Notes: generated by a model from the sequence alone, not told the origin. Counted from the first letter of the stretch, positions 1 to 9,153 are shown. The stretch is DNA of 64,000 bases from Streptomyces sp. NBC_01216 (GCF_035994945.1 NZ_CP108677.1:2170001-2234000); one strand, 5' to 3'. Numbers and translations are program-made.

Positions 1-1299
1 ACTCCCTCGGAAGTCCTGCGTCTGGCGGCCTCGGTCGACCAGTACTCGCCGCACGTCCTCGCGCAGGCCATCGCCGACACCGCCCGGGAACGCGACCTCG
101 CGCTCTCGGTCCCGGCGGACGTCTCCGAGGAGCCCGGCCGGGGAGCCACCGGCAGCGTGGACGGGCACCGGGTCTCCATCGGCCGCCTCGGCCCCGACGA
201 CGCACGGCCCCCGTGGGCCAAGGCGGTCGACAACCGTGCGCTCCTCGACGGCGCGTCCGTGGCCTGGCTCACCGTTGACGGCCGGCTCTCCGGTGCGATC
301 CTGCTGCGCGACCCGCTGCGGCACGACGCCCCGCGCACCCTGCGCCATCTGCGGGCGGCGGGCATCCAGCGGCTCCTGATGCTCACCGGCGACCGTGCCG
401 CACCCGCCCACGAGGTCGCCGCCGTCCTCGGCCTCGACGGCGTGCTCGCCGAACTGACCCCGGCAGGCAAGGTCACCGCCGTACGCGACGAGCGTGAGCG
501 CGCGGTCACCGTCATGGTCGGCGACGGCGTCAACGACGCCCCCGCCCTCGCCGCCGCCGACATCGGCGTCGCCATGGGCGCCCGAGGTTCCACGGCCTCC
601 TCGGAAGCCGCCGACATCGTCCTGACCACCGACCGCGTGGACCGCCTCGCCGACGCCGTCACCATCGCCCAGCGCGCCCGCCGCATCGCCGTGCAGAGCG
701 CCCTGGGCGGCATGGTCATGTCGCTGGCGGCCATGGCCGCTGCCGCCGCCGGTCTGCTGCCGCCCGCCGCCGGCGCACTGCTCCAGGAAGCCATCGACGT
801 CGCCGTGATCCTGAACGCCCTGCGCGCCCTGCGCGTCGACCAGGCCGCGCGTCCGGCCCTCACCCCCGCCGCCGAAGCCCTCATCCACCGCTTCGCGGCC
901 GAACACGACGACCTGCGCGACGTCCTCGACTCCGTACGTGACGCCGCCGACCGGCTCTCCGACACCCCCGGCCCGACCGCCCTGGCGGCCGTGGAGGAAA
1001 CGCACCGGCTGCTGACCGAACGCCTGCTGCCTCACGAGTACGCCGAGGAGCACCAGCTCTACCCGGCGCTGGCCCCCACGCTCGGGGGACCCGAGGCCAC
1101 CGCCACCATGAGCCGCGCCCACACCGAGATCGAACGACTCTCCCGCCGCATCGCCACCCACCTGCAACTCGCCCGCACAAGCGGCGCACTGGCCCCCGAA
1201 CAAGTCGACGACCTGCGCTCCTGCCTCTACGGCCTGAACACCGTCCTGCGCCTGCACTTCACCCAGGAAGAAGAGAACTACTTCTCCCTCGCGCCATGA
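1..1299 (+). CDS. Heavy-metal P-type ATPase C-terminal half fused to a hemerythrin (HHE) domain, 5'-truncated by the window edge
   Basis: The reading frame is open from base 1, so the gene begins upstream and about 432 residues are visible. The start of the fragment reads as the nucleotide-binding domain of a cation-pumping ATPase. It is followed by the LTGD motif (near 385) and the GDGVND hinge motif (near 520-540), which coordinates Mg during dephosphorylation, then two membrane helices with AAMAAAAAGLL-type segments. The phosphorylated Asp (DKTGT) and metal-site helices lie outside the window. From about 880 to the stop the protein carries a helical HHE domain with spaced His/Glu pairs (AEHDD, HEYAEEHQLYP, HTEIE, HFTQEEENYF), which in hemerythrins bind a di-iron centre. 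The pump would export a soft or transition metal at the membrane; the HHE tail may sense or buffer iron or oxygen, which is inference. Family identity is secure, metal specificity is not. Confidence 0.85.
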   Translation, partial: TPSEVLRLAASVDQYSPHVLAQAIADTARERDLALSVPADVSEEPGRGATGSVDGHRVSIGRLGPDDARPPWAKAVDNRALLDGASVAWLTVDGRLSGAILLRDPLRHDAPRTLRHLRAAGIQRLLMLTGDRAAPAHEVAAVLGLDGVLAELTPAGKVTAVRDERERAVTVMVGDGVNDAPALAAADIGVAMGARGSTASSEAADIVLTTDRVDRLADAVTIAQRARRIAVQSALGGMVMSLAAMAAAAAGLLPPAAGALLQEAIDVAVILNALRALRVDQAARPALTPAAEALIHRFAAEHDDLRDVLDSVRDAADRLSDTPGPTALAAVEETHRLLTERLLPHEYAEEHQLYPALAPTLGGPEATATMSRAHTEIERLSRRIATHLQLARTSGALAPEQVDDLRSCLYGLNTVLRLHFTQEEENYFSLAP

Positions 1300-1566
1300 A
1301 ACGACGGCGTACCGGGCACGTGCCCCACCGGTGTTGTGTCTTCGGCCGGCCCGTGGGCAAGCACTCCTACGGGGGCTACCCGCCCGAATAGGCCACTGCC
1401 CTCCAACCATCGCCTGGGGCGATTGCTGGAGATGACCCAAGTACCCTGCGCCACGGCTGGACCGGCTACCTGGTCGATCGGCATCTGCCAGACTCTCCGT
1501 CGAGCGGCCGGGGCGACGGAACCGCTCCAGCGGGGACCAAGGCGAGTTCGAGTGCTCGCCCTCCAG

Positions 1567-1593
1567 CGGTCCCGCCGCGAGGCGGCGGGACCG
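1567..1593. terminator. GC-rich hairpin, likely terminator
   Basis: A perfect 12-bp stem (CGGTCCCGCCGC and its complement) with a GAG loop lies between the ATPase gene and the decayed region. It sits just past the stop of the minus-strand fragment at 1599 and could also end transcription arriving from the plus strand. Confidence 0.5.
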
Positions 1594-1598
1594 GGCCA

Positions 1599-1795
1599 TC
1601 AGCTCCGCTCGGCGACCGCGGCCAGGCGGTCGCGGTAGTGGTCCCACCACTGCTCGTTCGCCGAGGGCAGTCGCTCGCCCTTGGGCAGTAGCCCGCCGAC
1701 CTCGCGGATCCTGGCAGCAACCGCTTCAACAGGGCCGTACGATGCAGACGCGGGGGCCGCTGTGAGTTCCCGGGTATCGAATCAATGAAGCCCCG
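1599..1795 (-). pseudogene. Short unrecognised gene remnant
   Basis: The minus strand has a roughly 60-codon open stretch with good Streptomyces codon bias. It ends NEQWWDHYRDRLAAVAERS before a TGA at 1599-1601, and has an upstream in-frame stop with no credible start. It looks like the C-terminal scrap of a larger protein. I do not recognise the family. The rest of 1300-1822 shows no coding signal beyond this and the hairpin. Confidence 0.3.
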
Positions 1796-1821
1796 CTTTC
1801 AAGGGCAGCCGCATCAGGAGG

Positions 1822-2726
1822 GTGACAGGCGACGGCAGCGAACGCCGAGCACCTGAAAGCCCTGGTGCGCGCACATGGCGACGCCGATGACGATCTCTTC
1901 TACAGCGTTGCCCTGCAGGTAGCGGCGAAGTCCGCCCGGCAGGGGCAGGGAAAGTTCGCTGTGGACCTACGCGAGCTGGTCGAGACCGCGCGGCAGAAAC
2001 AAGGGCAGGTCGGAAAACGGCGTGCCGCGACGCCGGTGGTGCAGCCCCGCGGCGAGCTCTCCAGCCTGCTGACGGCCGGGTACCCCGACATCCAGCTGGA
2101 CGACATGACGCTCGATGCCGGGCTGCGCGCTTCCCTGGACCGGGTGCTGCACGAGCAGCGCCAGCGCGCCCGGCTGGAGCGGTTCGGCTTCACCCCAGTA
2201 CACCGGATCCTGCTGTCGGGGCCTCCGGGGACGGGCAAGAGCATGACCGCCGCAGCGTTGGCGGGCGAGCTGAAGCTGCCGTTGTTCACCATCCGTCTGG
2301 ACGGTCTGATCAGCCGGTTCATGGGCGAGACGGCGGCGAAGCTGCGTCTGGTCTTCGACGCGGTGGCCCAGACACGGGCGGTGTATCTGTTCGACGAGTT
2401 CGACGCGCTCGGGGCTGAGCGGGCGGCGGGCAATGACGTCGGCGAGGCCCGCCGGATCCTGAACTCGTTTCTTCTGTTCCTGGACGAGGCGCCTTCCGAG
2501 AGCCTCGTGGTGGCCGGCACCAATCACCACCAGCTGCTGGACCGGGCGCTCTTCCGCCGATTCGACATGGTCGCCACCTACGGTCCCCCCACGCCGGAGC
2601 AGGCGGTTGCGGTGATGCGCCGGCGTCTGGCCGGAATGGATACGAGCACAGTACGACCAGGACGCGGTGAGTGAGCAGCTCCTGCTGGAAGCGCTGACCG
2701 AGCGGCATGCCTCCCGCCATGCATGA
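1822..2726 (+). pseudogene. Decayed AAA+ ATPase of the AAA/subtilisin pair
   Basis: The central frame (1865-2674) encodes a clear AAA core: GPPGTGKS Walker A, YLFDEFDALG Walker B, a sensor Asn in AGTNHHQLLD, and an RRFD arginine finger. Both ends are damaged. The family's N-terminus (AEHLKALVRAHG-like) is present from about 1844, but the GTG with a good AGGAGG site at 1822 is in another frame, so a frameshift lies between them. At the 3' end, after LAGMDTSTV, the frame runs into an early stop. The expected terminus (SEQLLLEALTERHASRHA, stop 2724-2726) continues in a different frame after an apparent deletion of the small helical domain. A 269-residue product could still be made from GTG 1865 but would lack the C-terminal lid. 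It lies directly upstream of its usual peptidase partner, also broken. Confidence 0.75.
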
Positions 2727-3046
2727 GCCCTCCGCCTCCGCACGGTCCGCTCCGCACCTGATCGTGCCCTGGCAGGCCACCACGCTGACACCGCGCTCCG
2801 AACCCTCTGGCGGAGGCGGTCCGAAGCTGGTCCGTCGCGAACCGCAACGGGCACGCCACCGCGCTGGTGGACGGTCTGGAAACCGCCGAGCAGGAGTCGG
2901 TCCGGCTCGCCCAGGAGACTCCCGACGCCTTCCAGCCCGACGGTCTCGCGGTGCGGATCGAGGCGACACGGGACCACCCGCTGCAGTTGGAGCGTCTGGA
3001 CGGCTCGGGTCTGACCCTGATGAGCACTCCAGCTCGGACAGCGTGA
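2719..3046 (+). pseudogene. N-terminal remnant of an S8 (subtilisin-like) peptidase
   Basis: From ATG 2719, overlapping the AAA remnant end, the frame reads PHLIVPWQATTLTPRS and GGGGPKLVRREPQR, typical of the N-terminus of subtilisin-family peptidases paired with this AAA ATPase type. Near 2850 the match jumps to another frame (NGHATALVDGLETAEQESV, then PDAFQPDGLAVRIEAT and LQLERLDGSGLTLMS) and stops at 3044-3046. The catalytic Asp/His/Ser domain is absent. This is a truncated, frameshifted pseudogene; with the previous entry it marks loss of a two-gene ATPase/protease system. Confidence 0.65.
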
Positions 3047-3071
3047 TCAAAGCGTTGACCAGTGAGAGTGC

Positions 3072-3122
3072 CAATCACAGAGACCCGGACTCAGTCCCAC
3101 TGAGTCCGGGTCTCTGTGATTG
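3072..3122. terminator. Perfect 24-bp hairpin with 3-base loop
   Basis: Bases 3072-3095 and 3099-3122 are exact reverse complements around a CCC loop. The symmetry continues imperfectly outward to about 3057 and 3134. This is much longer and less GC-biased than ordinary Streptomyces terminators nearby. It could be a strong bidirectional terminator or a leftover mobile-element or recombination site at the breakpoint of the deleted peptidase gene. The flanks up to 3339 show nothing coding. Confidence 0.6.
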
Positions 3123-3339
3123 TGTGTCACTGATCGCGAGTGAGAGCTTGGGGCGCCGGCGCCCACGCTTGCCCGGACCGCCACCCTCGCGCGAGCAACG
3201 TCGGCTGCAGGGCCCGCGATCACACCGCCGCGACCTGCACACCCTCATGATCACCAGGACTTTGAATCAGCCCTGAGCCACTCCGCGAGCGGACAATGCA
3301 GTTCGATGTCCACACGCGGTCTCCCTGTCACAGTGACTC

Positions 3340-3468
3340 GACGGCGCGGTAGACGTGGCCCGCCGCACCGCGTGCCCGATCCCCGACGACATCGGGCACG
3401 TGGAGAACTGACAGCTCGCACTCGACATGCTCGACGAGACCCGCTCGTGGGGCATCGAGGTGTCGCTG
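3340..3468 (+). pseudogene. IS701-family transposase fragment
   Basis: The frame reads DGAVDVARRTACPIPDDIGH, then VEN, a TGA stop, and QLALDMLDETRSWGIEVSL. This matches my memory of the middle of IS701-type DDE transposases (PDDIGHVEKWQLALDMLDE). An in-frame stop and loss of both ends show it is a relic. It suggests the 3-kb region was shaped by insertion-element activity. Assignment rests on a remembered motif. Confidence 0.5.
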
Positions 3469-3493
3469 CGCCGCCGGCGCACGCCGGCCGGGT

Positions 3494-6151
3494 TCAGTCC
3501 GGGGTGCCAGGCTCCTCGTCCGCCGGGCGGCGGGACCCGGCGAGAGCGGCCGTGTGCGCGAACCAGTCGAGGACGCCGCGGAGCTCCTCGCCGTGTTCGG
3601 CGAAGACTTCCAGCGGGAACGAGGGACGCAGGTCCAGCTTCGCCTCCGCGAGGTCGACGCCCCGCACACGGTTCAGGCGGGCCATCAGCTCGCGCCGCAG
3701 CAGCTCGTCGTCGAAGGGCGGCCGGCGCTTCAGGTGCTGGAAGACCACCTCGGCGGTGCCCGTCACCGGGTACAGGGCGAGGAGCCACAGCGAACGGGCC
3801 CGGGTGCCCGCGGACAGCGTGGGGAAACAACTGGTCTCGCTCCTCCTGCCGTAGTCGAGAGTGCCGCCCCGCTCCTCCCAGAACCGCAGGGACGCGAGGA
3901 CTCCCGCGACCGTGTCGGGTGTCTGGTTGTCGCGCAGCAGCTTCTCGAACCGGGTGGCCGCGGACTCCCCGTCGGCTCCGGAGCGCCCGGGGTCCTGAGC
4001 GGGTGACTCGTCCTCGAAGTCCTCCCTGCCGACCAGGGTGGCCAGGTCCGCCGCCGTCAGCCGGTGCGAGCGGCGGGCGCGGCCCCACTCGTCGAACGGC
4101 ACCCCTTCGAACTCCAGGACCTCGCGCGGATCGGGCCCGCCTTCGCGCTCTTCCGGCCAGCGGAAGCCGGGCGAGATCTTGCCGTCGGCCATCAGTACGC
4201 GATAGGCCCCGTGCAGCGCGGGCCTGGTACCGAGGTGGTTGCCGACCGCGACGGCATGGGTGCCGATGAGAGCGGCGAGGTCACCGTACGTCGTCCAGGT
4301 TCCCGCCGGCAGGCTCAGCAGCGCGTGCCGCAGCTCACCCCAGCCGGCCCATTCGGCGTCGGCGTGGACCACACCATCGAGGGGCCCCGGCCACAGCTCC
4401 GTCGACCGCTGGGCGAGTTCCTCGGCGCGCGCGAGGATCTCGGTCCTCCCCCAGCGCTCCTGGCCCGCGATGCGCTGGTTCATGCGCAGGGCACTGGAGT
4501 CCAGGATCTGCTGCTTGCGGCGGAACGGATGGTTGGAGAGTCTCGCGTTGTCGCCGGAGAGCGTCAGGTTGCCGAGGGTGTGGACCAGTTGGGTGTGCAG
4601 CTCCTCCGGGCTCTCTCCCTCCCCGGACTCCTCGGCGAGGAGGTCGAACCACTGCTGAGCGGGCTTCTGCGGCAGCACGTGCTCCACGGTGAGTCTCGCC
4701 TTGGCGTAGTCGACCGGTTCGCTGGCGCCGTAACTCTCCTCGAACCGGCGCAGAATCTCGAATCGCTGGTTCGACCGACCGGACTTGTAGAAGGGGCGGC
4801 TGCGGATCGACTCCCGCGTCACCGTGTCGGAGGGCCAGGCGCGTGTCCCCGTCTTCGTGGACAGGGCGTGGCGTACGGCGTCGGCGAGCGAGCGCTCGTT
4901 CTCGAGTTCCCTCTCGACCTCCTTGGGGAGTTCCATGAAGGTGCGGTTGTTGCCCGTGGTGGAATGGCCGGCGATCAGACGCCGCACCAGGTAGCTCTCG
5001 GCGTAGGAGAGGGCGGTGGCCGCTTCCCGGGGGTCGCAGCCGCCTTCGTCCAGCCGGTCGAGCAGGAGCAGCGCCAGCGGGTAGTGAGTCTGACCGCCCC
5101 AGCGGGCGAGGCGTTCCAGGACGTCGCGCAGGCCAGGGTCGCTCTCCCGCCACGGCTCGGCGATCCGCATGAGGCGGCCGGCCCGCAGGTGCAGCCGGGA
5201 GACCTCCGCCTCCAACGCCTCCTCGTCCGAGCTCAGCGGTTCGAGGCGTTTCTTCTGGTCGCGGTAGATCTCGCTCTGCTTGGCCCGGTTGTCGCCGCCG
5301 ACGACCAGGTCGAGCCAGACGAGGAGCTCCAGCCTGGCCGGGCCCAGCAGCTCCTGCATCGGAAGCCACAGGTTGCGGTAGACGGCCTCGCCGCGCTTGG
5401 GGAGGCACATGAAGAGGTAGTTGCGGAGCAGGTCGCTCTGGCTGAGGCCGACACCGGTGTTGTTGATGGACTCGAAGATCCGGTACACGTTGTCGCCCTC
5501 GGCGGCGGTGATCGACACGACGGAGAGGAAGTCCCGCAGGACGGACTCCACGGCGCCGACCCATTGTTCGCCGGCGTTCTCCTGGTGGGTCTCCTCGTCG
5601 GCGTTCTCCTCGCCGACCCGTTGTTCGCCGGCGCTCTCCTCGCCCTCGGTCAGGGCGGCGAGGAAGAACCGGTACGCACCTCCGATGTTGCCCGGACCTC
5701 CGGCCGTCGGGTACGCCTCCACGCAGGCGACGAACGCCTCACGGTCGGCCTGCGTCGGCAGGAGGCGGTAGTGGTCGTTCCCGTCCTGATAGCCGTTGAC
5801 CAGGATGAGGTCGTGAATGCGGGCGGCCTTCTTCTCCCGTCCCCGGGCTCGGTGACGGTCCCGCAGAGCGGTGAAGGCGAGCATCAGGGTGGTGAGACGC
5901 TGCTGGCCGTCCACGACGAGCCAGCGCTGCATCCCGCCCGCCGCGACCCGTTCCGGCGCGAGCACGACCGACCCGAGGAAGTGTGCCGCCGGCGCGTTGC
6001 CCGCTCGCTTGTCGTCGACGAGTTCCAGGACGTCGTCCCACAACCGGCGCAGCTCGTCGCGCTGCCAGGTGTAGGTGCGTTGGTAGAGAGGGACCTGGAA
6101 CTGTGTCTCGCCGTGGACCAGCTTGCTGAACGTCGTCTCCTGCGCGTGCAC
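3494..6151 (-). CDS. GmrSD-like restriction protein (DUF262 + HNH) with alkyltransferase-like domain
   Basis: An 885-residue protein. Residues 1-330 are a DUF262 (ParB/GmrS-like) domain with the signature DGQQRLTTL at 81-89. Residues about 480-560 are a DUF1524 HNH nuclease domain (VEHVLPQ at 489-495, LGNLTLSGDN at 526-535). Families with this pair include type IV enzymes that cut modified DNA. Residues about 604-705 then resemble the DNA-binding domain of O6-alkylguanine transferases (LPAGTWTTYGDLAALIG, GAYRVL) but lack the PCHR cysteine, as in ATL proteins that bind alkylated bases without repair. A last domain (about 735-870; FQHLKRRPPFDDELLRRELM) is common in such proteins but I cannot name it. 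An acidic, repeated linker (AGEQRVGEEN, AGEQWVG) occurs at 174-198. The likely role is defence against modified phage DNA; it stands alone, flanked by decayed genes. Confidence 0.8.
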   Translation of the reverse strand: MHAQETTFSKLVHGETQFQVPLYQRTYTWQRDELRRLWDDVLELVDDKRAGNAPAAHFLGSVVLAPERVAAGGMQRWLVVDGQQRLTTLMLAFTALRDRHRARGREKKAARIHDLILVNGYQDGNDHYRLLPTQADREAFVACVEAYPTAGGPGNIGGAYRFFLAALTEGEESAGEQRVGEENADEETHQENAGEQWVGAVESVLRDFLSVVSITAAEGDNVYRIFESINNTGVGLSQSDLLRNYLFMCLPKRGEAVYRNLWLPMQELLGPARLELLVWLDLVVGGDNRAKQSEIYRDQKKRLEPLSSDEEALEAEVSRLHLRAGRLMRIAEPWRESDPGLRDVLERLARWGGQTHYPLALLLLDRLDEGGCDPREAATALSYAESYLVRRLIAGHSTTGNNRTFMELPKEVERELENERSLADAVRHALSTKTGTRAWPSDTVTRESIRSRPFYKSGRSNQRFEILRRFEESYGASEPVDYAKARLTVEHVLPQKPAQQWFDLLAEESGEGESPEELHTQLVHTLGNLTLSGDNARLSNHPFRRKQQILDSSALRMNQRIAGQERWGRTEILARAEELAQRSTELWPGPLDGVVHADAEWAGWGELRHALLSLPAGTWTTYGDLAALIGTHAVAVGNHLGTRPALHGAYRVLMADGKISPGFRWPEEREGGPDPREVLEFEGVPFDEWGRARRSHRLTAADLATLVGREDFEDESPAQDPGRSGADGESAATRFEKLLRDNQTPDTVAGVLASLRFWEERGGTLDYGRRSETSCFPTLSAGTRARSLWLLALYPVTGTAEVVFQHLKRRPPFDDELLRRELMARLNRVRGVDLAEAKLDLRPSFPLEVFAEHGEELRGVLDWFAHTAALAGSRRPADEEPGTPD

Positions 6152-6362
6152 GCGCGTCCCCTCCCCGACTGCTGCTTCGCAGGCCCGTCATTGTGCCGCA
6201 TCCGGTCGTGGTGACCGGCGGAATCGGCGGCGGTACCGGTCGGCGGCGAATGCGAGGATGCCGGTCGTCCGTCAGCCGGATCGAGTCGACTCCCCTGTAC
6301 GGCAAGGGAGTCGGCCGTCGACTGACCGCGTTCCGCCCACCCCGTCCGGCGAAAGGGAACCC

Positions 6363-6901
6363 ATGAGCACCGAAGGGGCCGCGCGCGTGAGACCGGGCGG
6401 CGCGGAGTCCTGAAAGGCAGGTGGCGGCCTCGCCACCGCTCTGCTGGGCGGCTCCGTCCTGCTCCTCTCACCGCCTCCGCGGCGAGCTCGGCGGTGCCCG
6501 ACTCGCCGCGGTTCAGGCTCGACGGAGCCGGCGACAAGCCGATATGGAAGAAGTCGCTGCACGCCAACTGGGTGATGTGTTCGTTCGGTTACGGCAACGT
6601 CCACCAGCATGTCCACTTCCTGCAGCCGAAGACCGGTTCCACGAACGGGGACATCCGGGTCACCAGGAAGGACACGGCGGGCAACCAGCCGGGCTCCACG
6701 GCCCCGCACGACTTCGGCCAGCCGCAGGGCATGTCCGTCCGGCTGTCGTCCGCCGGGTCCCGGCCGGCCTTCGGCATGTACTCCCGCACCAACGACGTCC
6801 GCCAGGCCAGCGTCTTCTACGAGAGCACGCTCGTGCAGTCCGGTGGCCCCGCCGACGCGGACGGCCCGCGACCGCCCCATCACATCGATAAGGAGTCCTG
6901 A
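6363..6901 (+). pseudogene. Interrupted small secreted-protein gene
   Basis: ATG 6363 follows AAAGGGA and opens MSTEGAARVRPGGAES, then meets TGA at 6411. The same frame resumes as a hydrophobic signal-like stretch (GGGLATALLGGSVLLLS), and a one-base shift near 6468 leads to TASAASSAVPDS and the body (SPRFRLDGAGDKPIWKK to DKES, stop 6899-6901). The pattern is a basic N-terminus, hydrophobic core, Ala-X-Ala site and mature domain of about 130 residues, broken by one stop and one frameshift. A GTG at 6494 could start an unexported 135-residue product. I do not recognise the mature domain. Confidence 0.5.
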
Positions 6902-6985
6902 TCCCGGGCTCGTTGTCCCCCTCCATTCGCCGCCCTAGCGTGAGGGCAAACGTCAGCCGTATTCGGACTGACCGAAGGGGGCGAA

Positions 6986-8575
6986 ATGAAGTTCGGGGTA
7001 TATCCGGCCTACATCGGTGGCCAGGACATCACCGGCGACAATCCGCAGTACGTACACACCGTGACCGCCCGTTCCCTCATCGAGGACACCTTCCCCAGTC
7101 TGCGCCTCAAGCGTGATCTCGATCTCGGGGTCGTCGGTCCGGACGCGGCGGGGGAACGGGTCGTCGGGGCCTGCGTGGTGGCCGACGAGGACATGGCGCG
7201 GCAGGCGCTGGAGGCGGCGGCGGGTGCCGCCGCGGAGTGGCGGCGGGTGCCGCTGGAGCGGCGGCTGGAGGTGGGGCGCCGGATCGGCGAGCGGCTGCTG
7301 GCGCACCGTGAGCCGCTCGTCGAGATCCTCGTCGCGGAAGGGACTCCGCGGGACGCCGCCGAGGGAATGCTCACCGGAATTCCGTTCACCAGCTGGAGCA
7401 AGGAAACGCTCGAATGGTGCGCCGAACAAATGGAGTTCCGGCGTGTCGACGGTGAGCGCGAGATGATTCTGCGACGACTCCCCGACGGGGTCGTCTGCAT
7501 CAATCCACCGCAGAACGCCGCGACCGTGAACGCGCTGAACGGACTCACGGCGCTGCTCGCCGGGAACACCGTGGTGGTGCGGGCGCCTCGGGGCGTCGCG
7601 CTCAGCTGCATGTACGCGATGCGCGAGGTCGTGGCGCCGGTACTGGAGGAGATGGGGGCGCCGGCCGGCACCGTCAACGCGTTCTGCGGGGCGCCGATGC
7701 TGGAGACCTGGCTGGCCAGTGAGCACGTCGACGACGTCCTCTACTTCGGCGGCAGCAAGAAGGGCCTGGAGTTCGAGGCCGACGCGATCGCCGCCGGCAA
7801 GAAGCCGATCCTGGAGCTCGCCGGGAACGACTGCTGCGTCGTCTGGCACGACGCGGACCTGGACGCCGCGGTGGACTCCATCGCGCAGTTCTTCCTGAAC
7901 TCCGGCCAGATCTGCAACGTGCCCAACCAGGTCGTGGCGCACCCGGCGATCGCCGACGAACTCATCGCGCGCGTGGTCGCCGCCACGGCCCGGATCAAGC
8001 CCGGATATCCGGACGAGCCCGGCGTGGTGCTCACCCCGGTACTCGGCGTGGACTGGTTCTACGGCTGCCTCGGCGAGGCCCTCGCCAAGGGGGCGCGGCT
8101 GGTGCACGGCGGGCGGCGGCTGGAGGTCGACGGAACACCGTCGAGCACCGGCTTCTTCGTAGAGCCGAGCATCGTCCGGGTGGACGGGCTGCGGGGCGCG
8201 CGCTCCCTCTCCGTCGTACGCGACGAGACCTTCTTCCCGCTGTTGCCGATCATCGTGCCCGAGGCCGGCTCGTCGGACGACGAACTCCTCGCCGAGGTGC
8301 TCGGCTTCGTCAACTCCAACGCGTACGGCCTGCGCAACTCCGTCTGGTCGCGCGACCCGGACATCGTCGGGCGGTTCCTGGACGGCGTCACCAACGCCGG
8401 AAACCTGAAGATCAACGACTCGCACAGCGGGTTCGTCCCCTTCCTGCCCAACCAGGGCGGCCCCGGTCTCACCGGTGGGGCCTTCGGGGAGGCGAGCCAC
8501 CCCATGCTGCGCACCACACGCCTCCAGGGCGTCAGCATCCTGCGCCCGTCGGCCGACAAGGAGCACGCGTCATGA
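6986..8575 (+). CDS. NAD(P)-dependent aldehyde dehydrogenase family protein
   Basis: 529 residues, start ATG preceded by AAGGGGGCGA. The ALDH fold is shown by the general-base region (ILELAGND, Glu of the usual ELGG motif) and the catalytic cysteine in NSGQICNVPN, about 300 residues in, plus the C-terminal FVNSNAYGLRNSVWS and NAGNLKINDS segments. It would oxidise an aldehyde to an acid, or act on an acyl-thioester, in the cytosol. It overlaps the next gene by four bases (ATGA) and heads a three-gene operon with an SRPBCC protein and a flavin monooxygenase. Together these suggest oxidation of a hydrophobic substrate: ketone or aldehyde oxygenation, lipid-like binding, then aldehyde oxidation. 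The substrate is unknown. The N-terminal 35 residues are atypical for ALDHs. Confidence 0.8.
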   Translation: MKFGVYPAYIGGQDITGDNPQYVHTVTARSLIEDTFPSLRLKRDLDLGVVGPDAAGERVVGACVVADEDMARQALEAAAGAAAEWRRVPLERRLEVGRRIGERLLAHREPLVEILVAEGTPRDAAEGMLTGIPFTSWSKETLEWCAEQMEFRRVDGEREMILRRLPDGVVCINPPQNAATVNALNGLTALLAGNTVVVRAPRGVALSCMYAMREVVAPVLEEMGAPAGTVNAFCGAPMLETWLASEHVDDVLYFGGSKKGLEFEADAIAAGKKPILELAGNDCCVVWHDADLDAAVDSIAQFFLNSGQICNVPNQVVAHPAIADELIARVVAATARIKPGYPDEPGVVLTPVLGVDWFYGCLGEALAKGARLVHGGRRLEVDGTPSSTGFFVEPSIVRVDGLRGARSLSVVRDETFFPLLPIIVPEAGSSDDELLAEVLGFVNSNAYGLRNSVWSRDPDIVGRFLDGVTNAGNLKINDSHSGFVPFLPNQGGPGLTGGAFGEASHPMLRTTRLQGVSILRPSADKEHAS

Positions 8576-9153
8576 CCACCCGTGTACTGAAGGCCACGGT
8601 GCCCTCGACGGCCGCCGAGGTGATCGGCCGTCTCGCCGACGAGACGGCGTTCCCCTCGTACGCCGAGGACATCCTCTCGGTCACCCCTGACGCGGACGGC
8701 GACGGAGGCGACGGGAGCGGAGCCGGGGGCGGCCGGTACGCCTGGGTGCTGGCCTTCCGCGGCGGTGCGGCCCGCTGGGTGCAGGACAGCCGGCGCGCCG
8801 GGCACGCCACGGACGACGGTGCCGACGGCAGCGCGGACGGCGCCGGAGAAAACGGCGGGAGCGGCGGCGCACCGGCGCACCGGATCGTCTTCGAGCAGGT
8901 CGGTGGGGACTTCCAGCACCTCAAGGGGTCCTGGACCAGCACCGACGTTCCCGGTGGCGGCTGCGAGGTCGCCTTCGAGGTCAGTTACAGCACGAGCGTG
9001 CCCCATCTCGCCGGAGCGATCGACTCGGCCGTCGGCCGGGTCCTCGTCGGCGGTGCCCACCAGGTCATCACGGCCGTCGCGGGCGGCCCCGTGCGGGTCA
9101 CCGCCGGCCACCACCACCTGGGAGACCCGGCCGCACACCTCCGGCAGTCCTGA
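8572..9153 (+). CDS. SRPBCC (START/polyketide cyclase-like) protein
   Basis: 193 residues, translationally coupled to the ALDH gene. The N-terminus (VLKATVPSTAAEVIGRLADETAFPSYAEDILSV) and the C-terminal part (HRIVFEQVGGDFQHLKGSW, CEVAFEVSYSTSVPHLAGAI) follow the SRPBCC pattern, a hydrophobic-pocket fold used by aromatase/cyclases, Coq10 and lipid carriers. A Gly/Asp-rich insertion (about residues 40-105) divides the domain. It probably binds the substrate of the flanking oxidoreductases. Exact function unknown. Confidence 0.65.
   Translation: MTTRVLKATVPSTAAEVIGRLADETAFPSYAEDILSVTPDADGDGGDGSGAGGGRYAWVLAFRGGAARWVQDSRRAGHATDDGADGSADGAGENGGSGGAPAHRIVFEQVGGDFQHLKGSWTSTDVPGGGCEVAFEVSYSTSVPHLAGAIDSAVGRVLVGGAHQVITAVAGGPVRVTAGHHHLGDPAAHLRQS

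Noticed and set aside
4064-6214. 716-codon open frame on the plus strand opposite the GmrSD-like gene
   Set aside because: It is the antisense shadow of a high-GC gene; composition is Gly/Val/Arg-rich without motifs, while the minus frame has clear domain signatures.
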